From contig JAQUNE010000039.1 of assembly GCA_028717765.1 (NCBI GenBank), positions 1-10,400 of the forward strand: a DNA stretch of 10,400 bases, written 5' to 3'. The notes beneath the pieces were generated by a model, which saw only the letters and a list, made by a program, of their open reading frames with translations, had not been told where the DNA came from and searched no databases. This stretch comes from Candidatus Omnitrophota bacterium. Its GTDB lineage: Bacteria; Omnitrophota; Koll11; Gygaellales; Profunditerraquicolaceae. Position numbers and translations under genes: made by a program. How positions within the stretch are numbered: the stretch's first letter is position 1; the number at the start of each line of letters is the position of its first letter. Below are positions 1 to 7,100 of the stretch, in pieces.

Positions 1-126
1 AAAAACTTCGCAATTACCACGGCATGACTCAAGGCACCTTGAACAAAGCCCTGAACATGGAACAACATTTTTTGAGCGGTTAAACGTGCGCGTGGCATCG
101 CTTCCTCCTGGACTGCGCAAATTCAT
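1..126 (-). CDS. N-terminus of FMN-binding glutamate-synthase-related protein (partial, runs off left edge)
   Basis: Only the first 42 codons are in the window. The protein begins MNLRSPGGSDATRTFNRSK and continues into a dense cysteine block with Cys at residues 24, 28, 31, 35 and 39 (C-x3-C-x2-C-x3-C-x3-C), followed by EVF. I recognise this as the N-terminal style of stand-alone GltB2-like proteins, which have the FMN-binding synthase domain of glutamate synthase but lack the glutaminase domain; the cysteines suggest an Fe-S or metal site. The start ATG has a good Shine-Dalgarno sequence (GGGAGG, 5 nt spacer). The catalytic part lies outside the window, so function rests on this short signature and on the neighbouring glutamate synthase operon. 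A promoter and a terminator-like hairpin lie just upstream. An alternative out-of-frame ATG at 98 also has a strong ribosome site, but its product is not recognisable. Confidence 0.65.
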   Translation of the reverse strand, partial: MNLRSPGGSDATRTFNRSKNVVPCSGLCSRCLESCRGNCEVF

Positions 127-193
127 CTTTTCCTCCCTTTGTTATTGGTTATTTTTTCATCATCTTTTGCCTTTTTTTTAGGCAACATTGCAC

Positions 194-234
194 AAAAAAA
201 AGGGCGCCCACTTAAATTTTATGCGGACGTCCTT
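194..234 (-). terminator. Rho-independent terminator-like hairpin in the leader of the left-edge gene (possible attenuator)
   Basis: On the minus strand the arm AAGGACGTCC (234-225) pairs with GGGCGCCCTT (209-200) with one A-C mismatch and one G-U pair across a 15-nt loop. It is followed by eight T (201-194), the layout of an intrinsic terminator. It lies about 60 bp past the stop of the beta-barrel gene, so it may end that operon. It also lies downstream of the promoter at 258-285 and upstream of the gene at 126, so it could act as an attenuator or end a short RNA of about 55-60 nt. The CC plus U-tract is exactly complementary to A8GG at 179-170, 14 nt further on, which allows an alternative fold. 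Confidence 0.6.
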
Positions 235-257
235 GTCCTTTTCCCTAATTTTCCTAA

Positions 258-285
258 ATCATAACATAAAGCAAATACTTGTCAA
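258..285 (-). promoter_or_regulatory. Sigma70-like promoter for the left-edge glutamate-synthase-like gene or a short leader RNA
   Basis: The minus strand reads TTGACA (285-280), a 16-bp spacer, then TATGAT (263-258): a perfect -35 and a 5/6 -10. It begins 8 bp after the stop of the gene at 293-1336. The predicted transcription start is near 250, giving a leader of roughly 125 nt before the ATG at 126. No better promoter is seen between the hairpin and the gene. Confidence 0.65.
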
Positions 286-292
286 GAAGAAA

Positions 293-1336
293 CTAAAGGT
301 CCATTTCCATGCGAAACTCGGAATAATAACCGTTTTTAATCCCGACTTTTCCCCTGCTATCATCATATTGCAAATAACGGTTAAACATCCGGCCCGCTGA
401 AAGTGAAGCACCAATATATTTGCTCATTTGCAATTTTAACCCTAAGCCGGTATGCAGCTCTTGATAAGTTAACATCGCACTTTTAAAACCATCTCGATTC
501 ACCCGGTATTCTCCAAGAGAAACGCCGCCTTCTAAAAATCCGGAGAATTTATCAGTAAAGGCATAAGAGATAGTCGGCCGAGAAGGAACCAGGTTAAAAG
601 TTAATTTTTCATTAGGCTTATAAATCATCCCCAGTATCGGCAAAACAGGATGAGACATTCCTGGATATATAGCGGCACCGCCGATGAGGGTTAATTTTTC
701 ATTAGGCTGATAAATCAAAAATGCCTGCGCCGGTAAACGAAAAGTTGCAGTATTCACGTTCCAGTCATCAGAATTAAAAGTTGGCTTTAACTTAACGCGA
801 AAATAAGTTTTGTCGATATTAAAAAAAGGAAGTGTTGCCTCCACTCCAAACCCCATGCCCGTAAGCTTTGCCGGAAGAGAAACCGGCATCCCTTCTTTAT
901 CATTTAAAGCAATATATTGCGTATCCAGAGAAAGCTCGACGGGTAACTTATCAAAAGCTTTGAAGGCATAGCTTAATTCTGTTGAGTTATCGAGGATGGA
1001 AATCTTGCCGTCTTCGGTTTTAAGCGAGCGTGCCGGGCTAAGACGGGAGTAAGCATCCATGGCCAGGCCCATGACTGCCTCTTTCTCTACGGTAATTACC
1101 TCTTTTAATCTATGCCGAAATTCCGTATCCTCTGCCAGTTGCCCCACTGCTGCTTGTGGCTGGGTGGAAATATTGGCTAATTGCAGCTCCGATGGGGTAC
1201 CTTCTAATTTACTTAAGGCCATTGCCATGGCGTCGTCTTTAGAAATTGATTCTGCCTGAGAAAAAGGGGGAGAAAAAGTAAAAAAAGTAACAATAATAAA
1301 AAGACAGGCAATCATTTTGAAGCAATTTTTTAGCAT
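293..1336 (-). CDS. Secreted, probable outer-membrane beta-barrel protein of unknown function
   Basis: 347 residues. The N-terminus is a Sec signal peptide: Lys at 3 and 7, a hydrophobic core at about 9-21 and a probable signal peptidase I site after SQA (residue 28). Residues 29-100 are helical and charged. From about 110 to the end the protein alternates polar and hydrophobic or aromatic residues with frequent glycine and turn motifs (PNEKLT twice, TDKFSGFLEGGVSLGEYR), as expected of transmembrane beta strands. It vaguely resembles outer-membrane barrels of the DUF6268 type, a tentative comparison. It does not end in the usual terminal Phe but in FRMEMDL. The start is supported by AGGAGG 7 nt upstream. 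It is the last gene of the unit begun by the response regulator, 72 bp after the PEBP-like gene, and is followed by a terminator-like hairpin. Its function cannot be read from the sequence. Confidence 0.75.
   Translation of the reverse strand: MLKNCFKMIACLFIIVTFFTFSPPFSQAESISKDDAMAMALSKLEGTPSELQLANISTQPQAAVGQLAEDTEFRHRLKEVITVEKEAVMGLAMDAYSRLSPARSLKTEDGKISILDNSTELSYAFKAFDKLPVELSLDTQYIALNDKEGMPVSLPAKLTGMGFGVEATLPFFNIDKTYFRVKLKPTFNSDDWNVNTATFRLPAQAFLIYQPNEKLTLIGGAAIYPGMSHPVLPILGMIYKPNEKLTFNLVPSRPTISYAFTDKFSGFLEGGVSLGEYRVNRDGFKSAMLTYQELHTGLGLKLQMSKYIGASLSAGRMFNRYLQYDDSRGKVGIKNGYYSEFRMEMDL
600..717 (-). repeat. Two near-identical 28-bp direct repeats inside the beta-barrel gene
   Basis: Positions 600-627 and 690-717 match at 27 of 28 bases (T at 619, G at 709), exactly 90 bp or 30 codons apart. 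They encode the matching segments IYKPNEKLT (second copy in the protein) and IYQPNEKLT (first copy), about residues 237-246 and 207-216. The in-frame spacing suggests a duplicated beta-hairpin unit. Confidence 0.7.
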
Positions 1337-1369
1337 CTATTTGCCTCCTTTAATTTATCTCTTAAAAAC

Positions 1370-1397
1370 ATATTAGCATATTTCAAAAAAAATACAA
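1370..1397 (-). promoter_or_regulatory. Weak promoter-like sequence ahead of the beta-barrel gene
   Basis: In the 72-bp gap after the PEBP-like gene the minus strand has TTGTAT (1397-1392), a 16-bp spacer and TAATAT (1375-1370), each a 4/6 match to consensus. The gap is AT-rich, so chance is likely. It could give the barrel gene some transcription of its own in addition to read-through from 2700. No terminator hairpin separates the two genes. Confidence 0.25.
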
Positions 1398-1408
1398 TAA
1401 AAACGATT

Positions 1409-1924
1409 TTACCTGTTTCTCTTGCACAATCCAATAATCTGTGCTTGGCCCAGAATATGTCCTTGCATTGCTTTTTCTAAGGCGCCCTTAGAAATACCTT
1501 CTTTTAAATTAAGCATTGTATCAAGGCCATAAATCTTAAAAAAATATCTGTGTGTGCCGGAAGGAGGGCAAGGGCTGACATAGCTATTTTTTCCGGCGGT
1601 ATTCACCCCTTGTTTTCCCGGAATGCTATCTTCTTCTATTTGCGTTATCACCGGGATATCAAACACTACCCAATGCACAAATGTGCCCATCGGAGCATCT
1701 GGATCGTCAACAATCAGAGCCAAACTTTTAGCTCCTTGAGGAATATCTGCAATTTCTAAAGTGGGATTAATCCCCTCTCCATCACAACTAAATCTCTGGG
1801 CAAGATATTCATTATTAGAGAATTCAGGGCTAGTAATCTTCATTCTTCCCCCTCCCTGCGCAAAAATTATTCCACATAAAGTTAAGGATAAAAAAAGGCA
1901 GATAAAGAAAAATATTCTGCGCAT
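1409..1924 (-). CDS. Secreted YbhB/YbcL-type phosphatidylethanolamine-binding (PEBP, Raf-kinase-inhibitor-like) protein
   Basis: 171 residues from the ATG at 1924. The first 22 residues (MRRIFFFICLFL...IIFA) are a Sec signal peptide with probable cleavage before Gln23, so the product should be periplasmic or exported. The rest is a complete bacterial PEBP fold: CDGEGINPTLE (47-57), the anion-pocket motif DDPDAP (73-78), HW (84-85) and SGTHRYFF (122-129), all hallmarks of the family. Such proteins bind small anionic ligands; no enzymatic role is assured. The stop of the response-regulator gene is 5 nt upstream, so the two are probably co-transcribed and translationally coupled. The codon just before the ATG is TTG and could serve as start, adding one residue; both have only weak ribosome sites (AAGGA, GGGA). 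Family assignment is firm, physiological role is not. Confidence 0.88.
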   Translation of the reverse strand: MRRIFFFICLFLSLTLCGIIFAQGGGRMKITSPEFSNNEYLAQRFSCDGEGINPTLEIADIPQGAKSLALIVDDPDAPMGTFVHWVVFDIPVITQIEEDSIPGKQGVNTAGKNSYVSPCPPSGTHRYFFKIYGLDTMLNLKEGISKGALEKAMQGHILGQAQIIGLCKRNR

Positions 1925-1929
1925 CAAAT

Positions 1930-2697
1930 TTATCCCGTTCCTTTCTCTTTTTTCATCTTTAACTGCAGATCCCTGAGCAACGCCACGATCTCTTCGAATT
2001 TATCCGGTTTACCGATATAAGTATCCGCTCCGGAATTTAAAGATTTCGCTCCCAGCCCTTCAAAACCGGAATATGAATAAACAAGCAGGGGCGTGGATTC
2101 CAGCTCGGGGATACTCTTAATCCTAGATATGACGTCTTCTCCGCTAAAATCCTTTTGCATATATTCCATAAGGATAAAATCCGGCTTGTCTTTGCTGAGA
2201 GTCACTTCTAAGGCCGCTAAATTTTCTAACACTACTACCCTGAATCTTTCCTCGTTAAGGAACCTCTTGAGCTCCTGTAAATTAGGCCTGTCTTTGATGA
2301 TATCTATAAGAAAGATCACCGGGTCTTTTTTTCTATCAAGGATCTTTTTAATCTCGACTAGTAAATCATTTGTTTCAAAGGGCTTGGCAAGAAATCCATC
2401 GGCATCTATCTCTTTAAATAGACTTCCTAATTCATCGCGGGCAGTGAGTACCAAAACCGGTACCTTTGTTTTCCCGTAAGAGGTGGTTATTTTTTCATAG
2501 AGCTCAATGCCGCTCATTACCGGTAAAATCATATCGAGAATTACTAAATCCGGATGCTGGGCATTTACCGCATCTAACCCTTGCTGCCCATCGTAAGCAG
2601 CGTAAACTTCATAACCCTGCTTTTCCAAGTGTGCCTTGAGGATTCTTATTAAATCCACCTCGTCATCAACAATGAGAATCTTTTTCTTTTCTTCCAT
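1930..2697 (-). CDS. Response-regulator-like protein with two receiver domains, the second degenerate
   Basis: 255 residues. Receiver 1 (about 5-122) is complete: acidic pair D11-D12, phosphoacceptor D55 in LVILDM, T85 and K105 in LAKPF. Receiver 2 (about 126-248) keeps the fold pattern, with D132, S208 and K230-P231, but the phosphoacceptor position is Glu178 (ILMEY), so it cannot be phosphorylated there and may mimic the phosphorylated state or serve as a binding domain. There is no DNA-binding, enzymatic or kinase domain, so output must go through protein partners. No histidine kinase is in the window. The start ATG has no Shine-Dalgarno sequence and lies only 9 nt after the -10 box of a strong promoter, suggesting a leaderless message. 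It heads a unit with the PEBP-like gene (5-nt gap) and probably the barrel gene. Confidence 0.88.
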   Translation of the reverse strand: MEEKKKILIVDDEVDLIRILKAHLEKQGYEVYAAYDGQQGLDAVNAQHPDLVILDMILPVMSGIELYEKITTSYGKTKVPVLVLTARDELGSLFKEIDADGFLAKPFETNDLLVEIKKILDRKKDPVIFLIDIIKDRPNLQELKRFLNEERFRVVVLENLAALEVTLSKDKPDFILMEYMQKDFSGEDVISRIKSIPELESTPLLVYSYSGFEGLGAKSLNSGADTYIGKPDKFEEIVALLRDLQLKMKKEKGTG

Positions 2698-2706
2698 GTT
2701 GATTTT

Positions 2707-2735
2707 ATTCTATGATATTTTTTAAACTTAGTCAA
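2707..2735 (-). promoter_or_regulatory. Sigma70-like promoter for the response-regulator operon
   Basis: The minus strand reads TTGACT (2735-2730), a 17-bp spacer and TAGAAT (2712-2707): 5/6 matches at both boxes with optimal spacing. It sits within the 55-bp gap between gltD and the response regulator. Only 9 nt separate the -10 box from the ATG at 2697, so initiation at the usual distance (near 2700) leaves a leader of only a few nucleotides. No terminator hairpin lies between gltD and this promoter, so read-through from the glt operon is possible. Confidence 0.7.
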
Positions 2736-2752
2736 TAAGAAGATTAGCGGAC

Positions 2753-4195
2753 TTACAATAACGGCAGGTAGGACTTGCCCATCAGAAAGGTATCAATATA
2801 AAAGGCAGCTTTGCGGCCTTCGCAGATTGCCCAGACGATCAGGGATTGGCCGCGGTGCATATCCCCGCAGGAAAAAACTTTATTTACTGAAGTCATAAAA
2901 TTATCTGAAGTTTTGACATTGCCTTTTTTGTCAAATTCCACGCCTAAATTACTTAATAATTCATTATGCTCCGGGTGAAGAAAACCTAAGGCTAATATTA
3001 CTAGATCTGCTTCAATTTCAAATTCGCTTCCTTTAATTTCCTGCATCACTGGGCAGCCTTTTTCATCTTTCTTAAATTCGACCTGAATACAGGAAAGTTT
3101 TTTTACCCGGCTATTGGTGCCTAAAAACTTCTTGGTTAAAACCGCCCATTGACGCTGGGCACCTTCTTCGTGGCTGGTCGAAGTTTTTAAAAGCATCGGG
3201 TATATTGGCCAGGGAGATTCTTTGGTACGGCAGATTGGCGGCTGGGGCAATAATTCTATCTGCACTACACAAGAAGCACCCTGCCGGTTAGCTACACCTA
3301 CGCAATCAGCCCCAGTATCCCCTCCTCCGATCACCACTACTTTTTTATTTTTCGCGTCGATTAATTCCTTTGGAGATATCTTTTCTCCATTCACTCGCTT
3401 ATTAGACTGTATAAGATAATCCATGGCAAAATGAATTCCCTGAAGATTCCTACCTTCGATCTTTAAATCTCGCGGGGCCCGCGAGCCGCCTGCCAAAGAT
3501 ACTGCGTCAAAATCCTTGAGTAATTTAGCTGCCTGGTAATCTCTACCAACAAAACAATTAGTCTTAAATTTAATTCCTTCCTCCTGCCAAATTTTTATTC
3601 TCCGGTCCAAGATCGATTTTTCTAATTTAAAATCCGGTATTCCGAAACGTAAAATCCCTCCGACTTTTTCATCACGCTCAAAGACCGTTACCTTATGGCC
3701 TGCCTTATTTAATTGCGCGGCACAACTTAAACCAGCCGGGCCTGAACCGATGATTGCGATTTTTTTATTAGTCCGTTTTTTAGGAGGATGCGCTTTTATC
3801 CAGCCTGACTTAAATCCATGCTCGATAATGGCCAATTCATTTTCCCGGATAGTTACCGGATCATCATTAATTCCTAAGACACAGGCATATTCACAAATTG
3901 CCGGGCAGATCCTTCCAGTTACCTCCGGAAGATTGTTCGCCGCTTCAAGTAGCTCCAAAGCCTTGCGCCATTGGCCACGAAAAACTAGATCATTCCATTC
4001 CGGAATATAATTTCCGATTGGGCATCCCCAATGGCAAAAAGGTGTACCACAATCCATGCAACGCGAAGCCTGATCGCCAGAGTGCTCCTGGCTAGGCAAG
4101 ATACAAACCTCGGAAAAATCTTTCTTGCGCTCGCATACCGGACGATATTTTATCGCTTGGCGCTTAACTTTTAAAAATCCCTTAATATCACCCAT
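2753..4195 (-). CDS. gltD: Glutamate synthase [NADPH] small (beta) subunit
   Basis: 480 residues, normal for GltD. It passes electrons from NADPH through FAD and 4Fe-4S clusters to GltB, which makes glutamate from 2-oxoglutarate and glutamine in the cytoplasm. The N-terminal Fe-S domain has the cysteine run CMDCGTPFCHWGCPIGN (C46, C49, C54, C58) and a second set at C97, C101 and C105. The FAD dinucleotide fold has IGSGPAGL (149-156) followed by VFERDEKVGGILRFGIPDFKL; the NADPH fold has IGGGDTGAD (289-297); SCGDMHRGQSLIVWAI near the C-terminus closes the FAD site. The ATG overlaps the gltB stop by 8 bp (ATGGGTGA), with GAGGT 5 nt upstream, so translation is likely coupled to gltB. No key residue appears to be missing. 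Related Fe-S flavoprotein subunits of other oxidoreductases are similar, but the adjacent gltB settles the role. Confidence 0.97.
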   Translation of the reverse strand: MGDIKGFLKVKRQAIKYRPVCERKKDFSEVCILPSQEHSGDQASRCMDCGTPFCHWGCPIGNYIPEWNDLVFRGQWRKALELLEAANNLPEVTGRICPAICEYACVLGINDDPVTIRENELAIIEHGFKSGWIKAHPPKKRTNKKIAIIGSGPAGLSCAAQLNKAGHKVTVFERDEKVGGILRFGIPDFKLEKSILDRRIKIWQEEGIKFKTNCFVGRDYQAAKLLKDFDAVSLAGGSRAPRDLKIEGRNLQGIHFAMDYLIQSNKRVNGEKISPKELIDAKNKKVVVIGGGDTGADCVGVANRQGASCVVQIELLPQPPICRTKESPWPIYPMLLKTSTSHEEGAQRQWAVLTKKFLGTNSRVKKLSCIQVEFKKDEKGCPVMQEIKGSEFEIEADLVILALGFLHPEHNELLSNLGVEFDKKGNVKTSDNFMTSVNKVFSCGDMHRGQSLIVWAICEGRKAAFYIDTFLMGKSYLPLL

Positions 4196-7100
4196 CTGAG
4201 ACCTCTGCTAAATCTAGCTTTTTCTCTAACTTCTTGCTCTCTAAAATCCGTTTATACTCTAACGGCATGACCTTGATAAATCTTTTCCCTTCATTTTTAA
4301 AATCATCGAGTATTTTTTGGGCAATTTTGCTCTGCGTATACCTGCTATGATTTACCAATAAATTCTTAATCGTCTCGCTGTCTTGCGGAGTAATTTTTTC
4401 TAACGCCACCATATCGAGATTACATTTTTTTGCGAAGTCCCGATCATTGTCATAAATATAAGCAATGCCTCCGGACATACCTGCGGCAAAATTTCTTCCG
4501 GTTTTACCCAAAATCACCACTCTTCCGCCGGTCATATATTCACAGCCATGGTCTCCTACGCCTTCCACTACCGCATTTAACCCAGAATTCCTGATACAGA
4601 ACCTTTCTCCAGCAACTCCTTTGATGTAGGCTTCTCCGTTAATTGCACCATAAAAAGTAGTATTACCGATAATGACATTCTCCTCTGCATTGTAATTAGT
4701 TTTTCTAGACGGGTAAATAATAATCTTACCTCCGGAAATTCCTTTACCAACATAATCATTACTCATCCCCTCAAGCTCAAAAGTAATTCCTTTAGCGAGA
4801 AATGCGCCGAAACTCTGGCCGGCAACCCCTTTAAATTTATAGTGTATTGTATCGTCACTAAGCCCTGATTCGCCAAAGGCTTTACAAACTTCTCCACTAA
4901 GCATTGCCCCTGTTGTACGATGAATATTTTCTATTTCTAATTCGGCCTTTACTGGCTGATTTTCTTCTAACGCAGGTTTCCCCAATGCGATTAACTTAAG
5001 ATCAAGGATATTGCCAATTCCATGGTCTTGTTTGGTTGTACAATGGGTACTTATGGTTTTGGCAACCTCAGGTTTATAAAGGATCCTGGAGAAATCGATC
5101 CCCTTCGCCTTCCAGGGTAATATCTCTTGATTTAATTCCAAAAGATCGGTCCTGCCAATTGCTTCATCTATCGATCTGAGACCCAAATTCGCCAAAATTT
5201 GACGCAACTCTTGCGCGACAAAATGGAAATAATTGATTAAGTATTCCGGCCGGCCGCTGAATCTCTTCTCTAAAATTTCATCCTGGGTGGCAACGCCCAC
5301 AGAACAATTGTTTAAGTGGCAGTGCCGTAGCATTACACAACCTAAAATAATTAAAACCGCGGTACAAAAACCAAATTCTTCAGCACCTAAAAGTGCGGCA
5401 ATCGCAACATCTCTTCCGGTACGCATCTGGCCGTCGGTTTGCAGCCGCACCCTGCTTCTTAGATCATTTAAAACTAGAGTTTGATGCGTTTCAGATAACC
5501 CTAACTCCCAAGGTAACCCGGCGTACTTAATCGAACTTAAAGGTGAAGCCCCTGTGCCACCGTCTCCTCCGGAAATTAAAATCATATCCGCATGCCCCTT
5601 GGCGACACCTGCTGCGATTGTCCCCACTCCGATCTCCGAAACTAACTTCACACTGATGCGCGCGCGGGGATTCACATTTTTCAAATCAAAAATTAATTGT
5701 GCCAAATCTTCAATTGAATAAATATCGTGGTGCGGTGGTGGAGAGATTAAAGTTACACCCGGAGTAGTATAACGGGTGGCAGCAATCACGACACTTACTT
5801 TATGCCCTGGCAGCTGCCCGCCTTCTCCCGGTTTTGCTCCCTGGGCAATTTTAATCTGCAGTTCGTCGGCATTCACCAGGTAATTCGTAGTGACGCCAAA
5901 TCTACCCGAGGCAACTTGCTTTATAGCGCTTCTCCTGGAATCGCCATTCGCCAGCGGCACAAACCGTGTGGGGTCTTCTCCCCCCTCTCCGGTATTTGAT
6001 TTTCCTCCCAGCCGATTCATGGCAATGGCAATAGTCTCGTGTGTAGCGCGGCTAATTGAACCAAAACTCATTGCACCGGTAGCAAAACGTTGAAAGATTT
6101 TTTCTACCGGCTCAACTTCATCAAGCGAAATAGGCACAACAGTTTTAAATTTTAATAGGCTTCTTAAAGTTGCCGGATGCCCGGACTGGTCATTGATCAA
6201 GCGGGAAAATTCCTGGTATTTATTTGTGTCATTATTTCTCGTGGCATCCTGTAAAGCAGCAATTGTCTGCGGGTTCCAGAGATGAAATTCGCCGTCTCTA
6301 CGCCACTGATAAAAACCCCCACTAGCCAAGTATGAAAGATCAAAAAAATTACTGCCAAAAGCCTCTTGGTGCCTCAAAAGAACCTCTTTTTCAATAATCC
6401 CTAAATCTAGCCCTCCGATCCGAGAAACTGTACCCGGAAAATATGCGTCAATCACTTCATTTTTTATTCCTACGGCTTCAAAGATCTGCGCTCCCCGGTA
6501 ACTTTGTAACGTGGAAATTCCCATTTTAGAAATAATCTTTAAGATACCTTTATCAACTGCTTTAATGTAATTCTGCAGTGCTTTTTCTAAACCCAGGTTT
6601 ACTGTTTTTTCATCTACCAAGGTTCTCACTGCTTCATAAGCCAGATAGGGATTAATGCAATCCACACCAAACCCAAACAAAAGCGCAAAATGGTGCACTT
6701 CTCTTGGTTCAGCGCTCTCTAAAATTATCCCGATCTGCGTACGCAGGGCTTTTTTCACTAAATGATGATGTACCGCAGCGCAAGCCAAGAGTGCTGGGAT
6801 CGCGGCATGGCCCTTATCCACCCCACGGTCGCTTAAGACAATAAAGGTAAATCCTTCTTTAATCGCGCTCACTGAATCGCGGCAGATTTTCTTTAAAGCC
6901 TTTTCAAAACTTGCCCTTCCTGATAGAGAAAAGAGTAAAGAGATGGTTTTGGTCTTAAAACTATTTGCCTTAATCTTACGGATCTTTTCTAATTCGGCAT
7001 TGGTGAGAATCGGCTGTTTTACCAAAAGCTTATGCGCATGCGCAGCAGTTTCCTCAAGAATATTTTTCTCCGGCCCTAAATATGTGTACAGACTCATTAC

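Noticed and set aside
1..98. Minus-strand frame starting at ATG 98 with a strong AGGAGG ribosome site, open to the window edge.
   Set aside because: Its translation (MPRARLTAQKMLFHV...) matches nothing I recognise, whereas the frame from 126 gives a structured five-cysteine block and also has a good ribosome site. Only the continuation past the edge can settle it.
188..400. Plus-strand open frame of 70 codons across the leader and the end of the barrel gene.
   Set aside because: No ribosome site or recognisable domain; it overlaps the promoter and terminator signals of the opposite strand and a real gene.
1925..1927. TTG start codon one codon before the ATG of the PEBP-like gene.
   Set aside because: It adds only one residue, and ATG is the commoner start; the ribosome site does not clearly favour either.
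4577..4759. Minus-strand 60-codon frame within gltB and several plus-strand frames opposite gltB and gltD.
   Set aside because: They lie in other frames of well-supported conserved genes and show no domain or ribosome site.
7033..7044. 12-bp perfect palindrome TGCGCATGCGCA.
   Set aside because: It lies inside gltB and encodes part of an Ala-His-Ala-His run; single occurrence, so chance from codon choice is the simplest explanation.
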